Positions 9,688 through 19,464 of a DNA stretch of 64,000 bases are shown piece by piece. This DNA comes from Hortaea werneckii (taxonomy: Eukaryota; Ascomycota; Dothideomycetes; Mycosphaerellales; Teratosphaeriaceae). Each line of letters opens with the position of its first letter. The stretch's first letter is position 1. A program made the translations under genes and the position numbers. The notes under the pieces are model-generated. The model searched no databases. It was not told the DNA's origin and saw only the letters and a list, made by a program, of their open reading frames with translations. The stretch lies in the NCBI GenBank assembly GCA_037044905.1, contig JBAOKB010000174.1:62001-126000 (forward strand), given 5' to 3'.

Positions 9688-11703
9688 ATGGCTCCATCCG
9701 AGAACCGAGACACCAGCGTTCAGCAGCGTACCAACGACAACAATATCAAAGTCGCTAAACCGGACTACTACTATGGCGATCGATCGAAGCTTGACGATTG
9801 GCTGAACCAAATGGCACTTTACTTTCGTTTCGAAAATATTACTCAGGACCCCAAGAAGACTCTACTTGCATCCTCTTATCTTAGGGGACAAGTCCAACAA
9901 TGGATTCGACCCAGACTGCACGAAGTCTTGCACCAGAACATCGACACCGAAGGAATCTTCAACAGCTGGGACAACTATGTCAAAGCCATTCGAAACATTT
10001 ATGGGTTGAGTAACGAAAAACAAGTCGCCATCCGAGTCATCCAACACCTGAAACAGAAGACGTCTACTTCGCAATACACCGCCAAGTTCAGGGAGTATTC
10101 AGGCAAGACTGGTTGGGATGACCAAGCCTTACTCACTATGTATTACACTGGACTCAAGGACGACGTCAAGGATGAACTCATGCGCTCAGGTGCATCTCAC
10201 GACACTCTCGAACTGATGATTCAAGATGCTATCGAAATTGACGATAGGCTTTACGAGAGAAAGATGGAAAAACGCCACAATGGACAGTATCGCGGACGAT
10301 CTGGCTACAACTCTACCAGCTGGACTGGAGGGTCTCGTCGCGATCCTGATGCCATGGAATTGGATATCATCCAACGCAAGCCGAAAGGAAAAGGCATGCA
10401 CGGAGCCAAGGGTAAAGGGAAGTTCCAAGGGAACAGCAACAGAGGAAAGAAACGAGAAGGACCGGAGTGCTACAATTGCCACAAGATAGGGCATTACGCA
10501 CGAGATTGCCGCGGACGAAAGGTGCGACCGCAGGAGCAACTCAACATGATGCTAGTAAAGGAACCCATCGACGAAGCAAACGATGGACGAGGCGCCTACG
10601 ATGTATCAAAACTCGTTGAGGAACCAAAGACGGAACCAGACCATAAGGCTGTGCATTGGACGGGTTGCTACGACGACCATTGCAAGACCCACGAATCAGA
10701 CAAGCAAGCAAGTGGTCACTATCCCAAGAAGCCACGCAAGGCTAGGATGGAATTCAACGTGATGATACGAGGCCAGCCGCTACAGCAGATGAGAGACTTA
10801 GGAAATTCCCAGAGAGGAAGGTCTCCACCACCATTCAATTGGGAGGACGCAACTCTGCAAGAAAACACACCCCCTGAGCAGGAAGAAGAACTGCTAGAGG
10901 AAGAAGAATCTCCACAAAATAACGATCCTGAACCGGAACTTACGGGACCAAACCTGGAACAACTACAAATGATAGCGCAGACGATAGCAGCGCAGGACGG
11001 TAGTTCATCAGAGGAAGAATATACAGATGACGAAGAGCCAGACGACCTTGAAATATCGACATTCACCATTCAAGGATCTGAACCCATTAAAAGGATAATG
11101 ATCTTTATCATGCATCAACTCGAGACTGTATTCCCCAAGATCCAAGGGAAACGACGACTTCACCCGATCGAGTTCGACAACATGCTCAACCGAATTAGAG
11201 CAATGTTCTGGAACTATCGACTTGTCAACGTCGATTACGATGCAGCAGCATACGTGCAAGAACGACCACCGATTGGAAGCACATTCCAACCTAATGGAAG
11301 CTATGTAACGCCCGATGGAATCCACATTCCCAGAAGCGTTAGAGAACGAATCCAGATCATTAAGGCACGACTTCATGAACTACACCGAATCCAGGAAGCT
11401 TATCAAGAAGACCTCATATCGTTGGAGGCAATGCGACACAAGTTGACCGAGTCCACGAAGCAATGGGAACTAAAGCCCATAGGACCACCAGTGCAACTAC
11501 CAATATGGAGAAACATGATACTAGGGCACGTCAAAGCCACTGTCAAAGGACAAATCAAGGTATCAGTGACACAAGGAAAGGTTATCCTAGGCCCACGACA
11601 TGGACCCCTTGATTGGGAGATCTGTCTCGAAGACGCCAACTCGCCAGGATACTATTCAAAAAACGAAGGATCCCTGCCGACAGGAGCAGTCGCCAGGAAG
11701 TAA
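9688..11703 (+). CDS. gag: Gag polyprotein of Gypsy-1
   Basis: Single open frame of 671 residues starting 39 bases after the LTR. Residues ~25-190 form a Ty3-type capsid region (DYYYGDRSKLDDWLNQM, then KFREYSGKTGWDD). A basic linker leads to a CCHC zinc knuckle (CYNCHKIGHYARDC, residues ~261-274). An acidic Glu-rich stretch follows (~residues 395-460), then a long C-terminal region with no recognised domain. The frame ends at 11703, overlapping the pol frame by about 90 bases, with a slippery heptamer at 11658-11664 in register. Role: virus-like particle formation and RNA packaging. Confidence 0.92.
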   Translation: MAPSENRDTSVQQRTNDNNIKVAKPDYYYGDRSKLDDWLNQMALYFRFENITQDPKKTLLASSYLRGQVQQWIRPRLHEVLHQNIDTEGIFNSWDNYVKAIRNIYGLSNEKQVAIRVIQHLKQKTSTSQYTAKFREYSGKTGWDDQALLTMYYTGLKDDVKDELMRSGASHDTLELMIQDAIEIDDRLYERKMEKRHNGQYRGRSGYNSTSWTGGSRRDPDAMELDIIQRKPKGKGMHGAKGKGKFQGNSNRGKKREGPECYNCHKIGHYARDCRGRKVRPQEQLNMMLVKEPIDEANDGRGAYDVSKLVEEPKTEPDHKAVHWTGCYDDHCKTHESDKQASGHYPKKPRKARMEFNVMIRGQPLQQMRDLGNSQRGRSPPPFNWEDATLQENTPPEQEEELLEEEESPQNNDPEPELTGPNLEQLQMIAQTIAAQDGSSSEEEYTDDEEPDDLEISTFTIQGSEPIKRIMIFIMHQLETVFPKIQGKRRLHPIEFDNMLNRIRAMFWNYRLVNVDYDAAAYVQERPPIGSTFQPNGSYVTPDGIHIPRSVRERIQIIKARLHELHRIQEAYQEDLISLEAMRHKLTESTKQWELKPIGPPVQLPIWRNMILGHVKATVKGQIKVSVTQGKVILGPRHGPLDWEICLEDANSPGYYSKNEGSLPTGAVARK

Positions 11704-14700
11704 ACATTATCGAAGCTCCCACAGCATCAGCAGCACCGGTATTCCGTACCAAATGCATTGTCAATGGACACGCAACACAAGCTATGATCGATTCCGGAGC
11801 CAGCGGAAACTTTATATCGACCAGCTTTGTCCAGCGAAACGGGATCGCTACCCGACGAAAGAAAGACGGCGGATACGAATTGATGGTCGCAGATGGATCA
11901 TCTCTATCCGAAGTGGACAGCGAAACAATGCCGCTAGTCCTAGCTATCCAACAGCACCACGAGACTGTCAGCCTGGATATCGTTGACATGGCCAGTCACG
12001 ACATCGTGATGGGGACACCTTGGTTGGAAAAGCACAACCCTCTAATAGATTGGAGGAAAAGAGTACTCAAGTTTGAGCGATGCGGTTGCGTTACCGACAT
12101 CCACCCTACGCATCGACAGCGTGCGATGGTAGATGAGGAAAGACAGTTCTGTGAATTAGAACGTCAACCGATAACATACTCCGATAGAAACGGCAAGGAG
12201 ATGGTCTCCACAGACACTGAGCTAGCCCAGCCAGGTCATAAGGTGAGAGATAAAGGGAGAACTAACGCACCTCCAGAGATCCCTGAAGAGTTTAAGATAT
12301 GGAAACCGCTCTTCCAGGAAGAGGAAGGATTAGCCGCCTTACCTAGACATTAACCATGGGATCACCGAATACAACTTCAGCCCGGCAAAGATCCACCATG
12401 GGGGCCACTATACAGGTTATCCGAAAAAGAGCTCGAAGAGCAACGACGATGGCTAAAAGAGAAGAGCGACAAGGGATGGATAGAGAAATCCCAATCGCCA
12501 GCCGCTTCACCAGCAATGTTCGTTCCAAAGAAAGGAGGAAAACTACGAATGGTAATCGACTATCGACGACTCAACGAAGTCACGGTCAAAAACCGATATC
12601 CACTACCCAACATCGAAGAAATGCAGGATCGACTTACCGGAGCAAACTGGTACTCAAAGATCGATCTACGAGACGCATTCTACGCAGTACGAATGGCCAA
12701 GGGAGAAGAATGGAAGACAGCTTTTAGGACACGCTACGGACTCTACCAATTTCGAGTCATGCCAATGGGACTTACGAACGCCCTAGCGACATGTCAGCAG
12801 CTCGTTAATGATGTACTACGAGACTTACTGGACATTACCGTCATAGCATACGTCGACGACATCTTGATCTTCACCCGAGGAAGCCGAGAACAACATACCA
12901 AAGACGTACAAGCAGTGCTAGAACGACTTAGCACAGTAGACTTCAAGACCGCACCCGAGAAATGTGAATTCTACAGGAAGGAAATCGAATTCCTAGGATT
13001 CATCATCAGCACTACTAGAATCAAGATGGACCCGAAGAAAGTACAATCCATCGAGGAATGGCCAACGCCAAAGACAGTCAAGGATATCCAAGCCTTCTTA
13101 GGACTCGCAAACTACAACAGGAAGTTTGTCGAAGGATACTCCAAGCTTGCAATCCCACTTACAAGTCTTACGAAGAAAGACACCAAATTCATGTGGACGG
13201 ATAAGCAAGAAAAGGCATTCCAGCAACTTAAGCAAGCATGCATACAGTCACCAACACTCATGCTATTCGACACCAAGAAACCAGTACAAGTCGAAACCGA
13301 CGCATCCGACTTAGCGATAGGTGCTTGCCTCACTCAAGAACATGATGGCAAGAGACACCCAGTGACGTATTACTCGAGAAAGATGACGCCAGCGGAACAG
13401 AACTACGAGATTTATGACAAAGAACTGTTAGCGATTGTTGCAGCATTGCGACACTGGAGAGTTTACTGTGAAGGAGCTACAGGACTGACGATATACACCG
13501 ACCACAAGAACCTTCAATACTTCACAACTACCAAGGATCTATCGCGTCGACAGTGTAGATGGTCAGAGCTACTCGGACAATACAAGTTCGATATCCAGTA
13601 TACGCCAGGAAAAGACAATGGGCGCGCAGATGCGCTAAGCAGACGAAGCGACTACATGGAAGGAAAAGAGCAAAACCCAAAAGCAATGCTCAAAGTCAAC
13701 AGAGACGGGAGCCTTACCACGAACACACAGGAGTTCAACCACATACTCCGAGTTCTACGAGATGAACAAGAAGAGTTCCCCATCGAACATGGGAAGTACC
13801 AAGTTCCACTAGAAAAGGAATACGAATGTATCAAAGACCACCATGATAGCCGAACCACAGGACACCCAGGAATAACGAGAACGATCGACTTGATTAGACG
13901 GAACTTTGCCTTTCCACAGATGCGAAAGAAGGTTACCGATTACATCAAACAATGCGACAGTTGCCAAAAGAACAAGGCATCACGACATGCAAAGTATGGC
14001 AATCTCCAGTTCCGAGAACCGTCGGACACGCCATGGAGAGAGGTTACGATGGACTTCATCACGAAGTTGCTAGCATCCAAGGACCCAGCCACAGGAGTCA
14101 TTTATGATTCAATACTTGTTATGGTAGACACTTTGACCAAGTATGCACACTTCGTACCATGCGAAGAATCAATGACAGCCATGGAACTCGCACACCTCAT
14201 ACTGGACAGGCTAATTAGACATCATGGAATTCTAGAAAGCTTTATCACCGACAGAGATAAGCTGTTTACATCAAACTTCTGGAAATCGCTCATGGGACAA
14301 ATTGGAATAAAACACAAGCTATCGACAGCATTCCACCCAGAGACGGATGGTCAGACTGAAAGGACAAATCAGTCACTCGAAACATATTTACGGCACTACG
14401 TCAACTACGCACAAGATAATTGGGTTGCACTACTACCAATGGCACAACTAGCATTGAACAATAATGCGTCGGAGACAACACGACAAACGCCATTTTTCCT
14501 CAACTACGGAAAGACGCCCAATTTATTCATGGAACCAAGGACGTCGGTAAAAGCCGACAGAGCCATAGTTATGGCAGGAGAATTGCAAAAGGCACACAAG
14601 ACTGCCCAAGATGCAATCCGACATTCGCAACAGCGAATACAGAAGCAGCGATTTAAGGAATCAAAATTGGCACCTCAGCTTAGGAAGGGGGATAAGGTAT

Positions 14701-14969
14701 ACCTTCTGACGAAGAACCTGAAGACAAAGCGGAAAACAAAGAAACTGGATCATGTTAAGGTCGGACCATTTTTGATTGCCGAACAGAAAGGAGCAGTTAG
14801 CTACCGACTTGAACTTCCACCAGACGCCAAGATCCATCCAGTATTCCATGTATCCTTATTGGAACCCGCACACCCCGACGCCACGCTGCAAACAACGTTC
14901 CATTACCAGGAACAAGAAGACGACGAGTACGAAGTCGAAAGGATCGTAGACTACGACAAGAAAAGTTAG
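11613..14969 (+). pseudogene. pol: Pol polyprotein of Gypsy-1 (PR-RT-RH-INT), one internal stop
   Basis: The frame is -1 relative to gag. Protease has the active site MIDSGASGNF (DSG rather than DTG). A stop TAA at 12351-12353 lies between protease and RT; Gypsy-2 has CAA there, so it is a single C-to-T change at CA. From 12354 the frame continues through RT (catalytic YVDD near 12850), RNase H (ETDASDLAIGACL; DKELLAIVAAL; YTDHKNL), integrase with an HHCC zinc-binding region, a D-D-35-E core (MDFITKL; DTLTKYAHF; TDRDKLF; HPETDGQTERTNQ) and a GPF-type end module (KVGPFLIAEQ). The frame closes at TAG 14967-14969, just before the chromodomain. The ORF between the two stops is 817 residues. Confidence 0.9.
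11658..11664 (+). promoter_or_regulatory. Candidate -1 ribosomal frameshift site, A AAA AAC
   Basis: Gag codons TCA AAA AAC form the heptamer A AAA AAC in the correct register for tandem -1 slippage. After slippage the ribosome reads the pol frame (AAA CGA AGG). The gag stop is 39 bases downstream. A short CCTG/CAGG hairpin with a four-base loop follows seven bases later. The site is conserved in Gypsy-2 at 22885-22891 (- strand). Confidence 0.75.
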
Positions 14970-15059
14970 CGATACCTTATCAAATGGAAGGGGTATCCCA
15001 GTGAGGAAAACACATGGGAACCACTCACCAATCTTAACTGCCCGAAGATGCTACGCTAG
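14970..15059 (+). pseudogene. Chromodomain of Gypsy-1, downstream of TAG
   Basis: Directly after TAG 14967-14969 the same frame encodes RYLIKWKGYPS, then ENTWEPLTNLN, the core of a chromodomain, ending at TAG 15057-15059. Chromodomains of chromoviruses direct integration to heterochromatin. It would be made only by read-through of the TAG, or not at all. Gypsy-2 has the same arrangement. Confidence 0.8.
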
Positions 15060-15543
15060 TACCGCCGGAAAAGTTAACGGATTGATCCATGTTTCCGAGC
15101 GTTTCCATCATCAAAGGAGTAAGACCCATGGTAGCAGCCGCCGCAGGACAGTCATCAGTTTCGAAGGCACCTTCAGCCTCCATTTCCGACGCAAGACATT
15201 CGGCCTTCCGAGCCGCCCGACCCTCAGCTTGACGAAGAATCTTCTTGTTTCGCATCAACCGAGCCATTACGACGGCCAGCAGTTCCTCGTCCTCGTCGAC
15301 CTTGCGCTGGTACTCCTCTCGAGTCTTGTCAAGGGACTCCCAAGACATGTTCACACATTTCTTGCCCTGCCGCACGCACTCGGAGCACCGGAGGTTGGAT
15401 GAGTTGGACATGGCGATACAAAGATGGTTGTGCAAAGAACAGCGTTCGCACGGAAAGAATACTAGGCGACCGTTTCTTTCGATTTCGTTCGCAAGACGCA
15501 AGCGCTTTGTCTTAGAAAGAGAAACCTCTGAAGAAGACGACAT
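15034..15543 (-). CDS. Antisense ORF of Gypsy-1: Zn2Cys6-like cysteine cluster plus coiled coil
   Basis: 169 residues, ATG at 15543, reading toward pol; its 3' end overlaps the chromodomain codons by about 25 bases. Six cysteines at residues 32-62 have the spacing C-X2-C-X6-C-X10-C-X2-C-X6-C, which fits the Gal4-type binuclear zinc cluster (C-X2-C-X6-C-X5-12-C-X2-C-X6-8-C). Then SWESLDKTREEYQRKVDEDEE begins a charged helix likely to form a coiled coil (~residues 65-125). The basic residues usual in the first loop of DNA-binding zinc clusters are sparse. It has equivalents in Gypsy-2 (19020-19406) and, as a relic, in Gypsy-3. The 3' LTR lies upstream and could supply a promoter. Function unknown; DNA binding is inference. 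Confidence 0.65.
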   Translation of the reverse strand: MSSSSEVSLSKTKRLRLANEIERNGRLVFFPCERCSLHNHLCIAMSNSSNLRCSECVRQGKKCVNMSWESLDKTREEYQRKVDEDEELLAVVMARLMRNKKILRQAEGRAARKAECLASEMEAEGAFETDDCPAAAATMGLTPLMMETLGNMDQSVNFSGGTSVASSGS

Positions 15544-15628
15544 CTTATGAGAACAAGGTGGACCAAACTACGGAAACTAAGAATCGCGGGGATCGCGACA
15601 TCATAAGCTTCAGGGACGAAGCTAGACT

Positions 15629-15641
15629 GGAAGAGGGATGG
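15629..15641 (+). other. Polypurine tract of Gypsy-1
   Basis: GGAAGAGGGATGG directly precedes the 3' LTR; the corresponding Gypsy-2 tract reads GGAAGGGGGATAG. It would prime plus-strand DNA synthesis. The ~20 bases before it (AAGCTTCAGGGACGAAGCTA) are shared by both elements. Confidence 0.75.
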
Positions 15642-16043
15642 TGTTACGAACACGGTCACGGGACGCTCGAACCCGAAGCGATTGGCCAGTAAGGACTGGA
15701 GCAAGGAAAGGTCACGTGATCAGTATGCAGGAGAGCGCTGCCTTGGCAGGCGAACCACTGCATATATGCAAGAGGCCGACCGGTCGACGAGCGACCCGGC
15801 GACCTTGGAGCGCCGGACCGCTGAGCGACCCAGCGAACTATTGCATGAAGACACGAATCTCTTATGTATATAACTAGGCATGTTTCTCGTTAGGAGTTCG
15901 TGTGTTCAACTCATGTTGCAATCCGACTGTTAGGTAGAGAACCAACAGCCTTGTCACAATCAGTTATCCCACAACCCAGTTGTCTTGACACATCTGTTCC
16001 AACGAGCTCTAAATCCGTGACACTACTTCGTAGGGTCGCAACA
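15642..16043 (+). repeat. 3' LTR of Gypsy-1 (402 bases)
   Basis: Identical to the 5' LTR except for C at 15961 where the 5' copy has T (9566). It is followed at once by the target-site duplication TCTAA (16044-16048). Confidence 0.92.
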
Positions 16044-16048
16044 TCTAA

Positions 16049-16095
16049 TTAAGACGACTTTCTATATACTTAAGTCGTAGATCTGCTAGTATATA
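16049..16095 (+). pseudogene. DDE_3 transposase relic, middle fragment
   Basis: These 47 bases between Gypsy-1 and Gypsy-3 continue the transposase frame from before Gypsy-1, giving KTTFYILKS and a broken tail like the FxxLKSWIRR that follows the last catalytic acidic residue in DDE_3 transposases. They end in ATATA (16091-16095), the target-site duplication of Gypsy-3. Confidence 0.55.
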
Positions 16096-16486
16096 TGCTA
16101 TAACCTATCTTATAGATAGGATTAGGTAATCTAGGGCTACGTAGGTTTAGTCTCTAACGGAGAGGAGTATTAAGCAGAAGGTATAAAGATAGGATGTTAC
16201 TCGTTTCTAATTAGTAAGTTAGAACAATAAGTTAAACATAAATCTCTATTTACGAGGAAATCCTATTTAACTATATATATACGAGATTCGTGCCTTTATA
16301 TAATATACTCTATTACTCTATTATAATCTCTCGAGAGATTAAGAGATTAGTAGAGAGCGCTCTATTAGAGATTATAGAGAGCGCTCTATTACATACGATG
16401 CTTCGTATTCTATTACGTAACTATCTAATAGGTTCTATCTTACTATTCCTTTACTTGTTACCTAATTACTTCTTATATTTATAATA
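16096..16486 (-). repeat. 3' LTR of Gypsy-3 (391 bases)
   Basis: It matches 29255-29645 over its whole length with scattered transition differences. It contains two copies of a palindrome-centred unit (AGAGAGCGCTCTATTA) about 26 bases apart, and an almost perfect palindrome AATCTCTCGAGAGATT. Confidence 0.88.
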
Positions 16487-16567
16487 CTACCCCCTTCCTA
16501 GCTTAGCTTTATCCTAAAGCTTATCCTTAATATAGAATAATAGCGTAACTTTCTTCCTTAAGTTAAT

Positions 16568-17059
16568 ATGTCTTCTTCTCGTATAGTAAAACATAAACTA
16601 TCTTCTACTATTCGCTATTATAACCTTAGTCGATACGTAGAAACGTATAGAGACGTAATACTAACGAAGTGTATGCCTTATAAGGCGTCGAACTATATAT
16701 ACCGAGTATATATTTAAAGTAGTCGCTATAATATATATGTCTAGTCTAATAATAAGGGTTGCGATATTTAGGTAACGGCGTCGGAATTTCGTTATTTAGT
16801 AAAGAGACGGGAGGTTATTAAGAAGACTCTATTAGAGAGTAATAACGAGCTTAAGCGTACTTAGTCTATACTAGATACTACTTATAAACAGTTTAATACT
16901 GCTTTAGTAAAGGTTTCTTAATTGTCGTCTAAGTTGTCTTAGAACGAGAGTTAGGCGAAAGAAGCAATTGTAGTAGAGGACAGAAGTATTTAGGAATAGG
17001 AAGCTAAAGAGCTTTTCTACCGAGTTAAAACTTCCTTCCTTCGAGCCTTTTCCTTTTAA
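16568..17059 (+). pseudogene. Antisense ORF relic of Gypsy-3
   Basis: The ATG at 16568 opens a frame just inside the polypurine side of Gypsy-3, antisense to its pol, at the same place as the ORFs of Gypsy-1 and Gypsy-2. Several positions where a cysteine cluster is expected read Tyr (TGT/TGC to TAT/TAC): KC, MPY, SNY, SSRY, NIY, then NNKGCD. Gln/Arg positions read as stops. A long charged helix follows (VKRREVIKKTLLESNNELK). The changes are those RIP makes, so the original probably had a six-cysteine cluster and coiled coil like the other two copies. The cysteine assignment is inference. Confidence 0.5.
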
Positions 17060-18491
17060 CGATTAGTTGCTTATAGATCCTATTTCTTAGGAGTAGTTTT
17101 TGTCTAATAGTATTAGCGTATTAACGTTAGGCAATTAAAATTAGTATATAGTTCCTATATGTTTTTATCGCTTAGGTATCCTTTCTATTTAACGAGGTAT
17201 CGCTAACTATTCCTATTATAGTCGATAATTTCCTCGACTTTATACTCGTTGTCCTCTTACGTTTAGTAGTAAAAGGTTTCCTAGTATAGTATTTTAAGGT
17301 CTACTAGTTCTAGTAGCGATATATAGAATACTAGATATATTTTAGCGTCTTAGGGAAGGTAGAGTTTATAGTTAACTAGTCCCCTTTGTTTAGTAACTAG
17401 AAATAGTCCGACCTTTATATAGTTTAGTTTCTTTGTTTTTCGTTAGGTTTTAAGATTTTTCGTAAGGAGATATACTTTATCCCTCTCCTTAAGCTAAGGT
17501 GCCGTTTTAGTTTACTTATTATTTTACTTAGTTATTTGTCGCTAGGCGTCTTAGATATAACGTCGTATTTCTTTATGTGTTTTCGTTATATTCTTCGTGT
17601 GTTAAAGTACCTACTCTATACTAGGATATTGTCTAGGTGTCCTAAAAAGGTTCGGGTCCTTACTAAAGTTTACAAAGAATAGTAATATTCTAGTCGTGTC
17701 GTTGTTTACGTTATTTAGCGCAAGTTGTGCTATTAGTAGTAATAATACCTAATTATCTTAAGCTATATTAATATAGTAGCGTAAGTATTATTCTAATGTC
17801 TAATTTATTCGTTTAGTTTGTCTATTTATTTGTAGGTAAAAAGCTATCGATAGTTTGTACTTAATGCCTATTACTACTATAAGTGTTTTCTAGTAGCTAC
17901 TTATAAACAACTTATCCCTGTCTATAACGAATAACTATAGAATACTATAGTATTAAATAAGTCTATCGAGTACTAGATGCCCTAGTTAAGCTACCGTTAT
18001 AGATTCGTTATATAAAATAAAGTAGGTATACTTTATAAGTCGGTAGACTATAACTAATATTAAGTTATAAGTTTGCTATATCGCTAGATCTTTTAACTTT
18101 AGAAGTTTTATAATAAAATCTATTATAACTTCGTCCTATAGTTTTTCTAGTAGTGTACTAAACTATATATGTCTATACTTAGTGTATTGTAATACCTTGT
18201 TTTTCTAGCAACTTATGTATTTGTAAATATATATTATAACCTTTTATTTAAGGTTTAGAATATTAAAGTGTCGCTATATTAAATTTGTTGTCTTTACGAT
18301 TCCTAAATATCCTCTCTTAAGAGTATCGTAATAGTTTCGGATATACTCTTCTTCTCTTATTTATAGTACTTAGAATTTTCCTTTACTTATAGGGAATTCT
18401 TCTTCCTAATCTTAGAGTACTATAAGGATATAATTAAATTCCTTCGTATTAGCGCTTAAAGTGCTATCTTTGTTAACCTTAAGGATACTAT
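17060..18491 (-). pseudogene. Gypsy-3 pol relic (integrase/chromodomain end)
   Basis: On the - strand this block aligns by eye with the 3' half of Gypsy-2 pol. The chromodomain segment at about 17160-17205 retains RYLVK and KGY and has TAG at 17203-17205, the same place as in the intact copies. Integrase traces follow up to the Gypsy-2 insertion at 18492. Stops are frequent in every frame. Confidence 0.75.
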
Positions 18492-18496
18492 ATTAT

Positions 18497-18948
18497 TGTT
18501 GCGACCCTACGAAGTAGTGTCACGGGTTTAGAGCTCTTTGGAACAAATGTGTCAAGACAACTGGGTTGTGGGATAACTGATTGTGACAAGGCTGTTGGTT
18601 CTCTACCTAACAGTCGGATTGCAACATGAGTTGAACACACGAACTCCTAACGAGAAACGTGCCTGGTTATATACATAAGAGGTTCGTGTCTTCACGCGAG
18701 CATGGTGAGCATTTCTCGTCTTGCTCGCTAGCGTCCCCTCCTTTGAGGCGAGCATGGTGAGCATTTCTCGTCTTGCTCGCTAGCGTCCCCTCCTTTGAGG
18801 CGAGCATGGTGAGCATTTCTCGTCTTGCTCACTCACGTGACCTTCGGTTCGTGATTCTTCTAGAGATGGCTCCGTTTAGCCATGTCCATCCCGTTAGCGT
18901 CCGTCTTATCTTGTCCAATCGCTCCGTCTGTCTCACGTGTTCGTAACA
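18497..18948 (-). repeat. 3' LTR of Gypsy-2 (452 bases)
   Basis: Read on the - strand it begins TGTTACGAAC and ends GGTCGCAACA like Gypsy-1. R/U5 (from the TATATAAC box onward) is shared with Gypsy-1, but U3 is different and carries 52-base tandem repeats. Confidence 0.92.
18696..18832. repeat. 52-base tandem repeat in Gypsy-2 3' LTR, ~2.6 copies
   Basis: Units start at 18696, 18748 and 18800, each opening GCGAGCATGGTGAGCATTTC; the third stops after 33 bases. Each unit also carries GAGCA/TGCTC inverted matches. It lies in U3 upstream of the TATA box, where enhancer repeats are often found in LTRs. Confidence 0.9.
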
Positions 18949-19019
18949 CTATCCCCCTTCCATTCTAGCTTCGTCCCTGAAGCTTATAGTGTGGTCATCC
19001 CCACAACTTAGCCTTCGTC

Positions 19020-19406
19020 ATGGCTTCCCGATCTCATCAAGACCGCCTGAAAAAGGCCGCGACCATCCTTTCCTTTCATTTCGAAAACCCTTGTCCTTGT
19101 GACCACTGCTGTGAAAGGAATAAGACTTGTTTCATTATGCCTTCCGGTGGAAAATGCGCCGAGTGCGAGCGCCGTGGTCGTCCTTGTGTTGTGTCTTCGT
19201 GGGAGGCCCTAGACCGAGCTAGTGACAACCTTTCCTCGAAAATTTCAGAGGATGAGAAAAAGGTGGAACAATTGTTGGACGAGTTGGATGAGGTTCGTCG
19301 TCGTCTAGTCCGTAACCGCAAGGTGCAAGAGCAGAACAATACTCGTTCGCAAGAGAAGTGGGATTGTTTGCTGCGCGAACTGGAGACTTCTAAGCAACCT
19401 GCTTAA
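19020..19406 (+). CDS. Antisense ORF of Gypsy-2: Zn2Cys6-spaced cysteine cluster plus coiled coil
   Basis: 128 residues, antisense to pol, starting 72 bases inside the 3' LTR. Cysteines at residues 27, 30, 37, 46, 49 and 56 give C-X2-C-X6-C-X8-C-X2-C-X6-C, fitting the Zn2Cys6 consensus; two extra cysteines (25, 31) are nearby. SSWEALDRASDNLSSKI, then a Glu/Lys/Leu-rich helix to residue ~120, predicts a coiled coil. The Gypsy-1 equivalent shares the cysteine pattern, the K/R-C-x-E-C block and the SWExLD start of the helix but little else, although the two gag-pol regions are almost identical. The frame is intact in this otherwise RIP-damaged copy. Function unknown. Confidence 0.65.
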   Translation: MASRSHQDRLKKAATILSFHFENPCPCDHCCERNKTCFIMPSGGKCAECERRGRPCVVSSWEALDRASDNLSSKISEDEKKVEQLLDELDEVRRRLVRNRKVQEQNNTRSQEKWDCLLRELETSKQPA

Positions 19407-19464
19407 TTCCAGGACTTGGCTGCCGTGGATTTTGGTTTCCAGCTTTAGAACGAGCCTTCGCCTT

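Larger units (their letters stand above)
9247..16043 (+). mobile_element. Gypsy-1: nearly intact Ty3/gypsy chromovirus-type retrotransposon
   Basis: This 6.8 kb element has two 402-base LTRs (9247-9648 and 15642-16043) that begin TGTTACG and end GCAACA and differ at one site (T at 9566, C at 15961). It has a 5-base target-site duplication TCTAA. In order it contains gag, protease, reverse transcriptase, RNase H, integrase and a chromodomain relic, then an antisense ORF, then a polypurine tract. The near-identity of the LTRs means recent insertion. Two stops interrupt Pol (12351 and 14967), so this copy may not be fully autonomous. It inserted into the transposase of the older DNA transposon. 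Confidence 0.93.
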
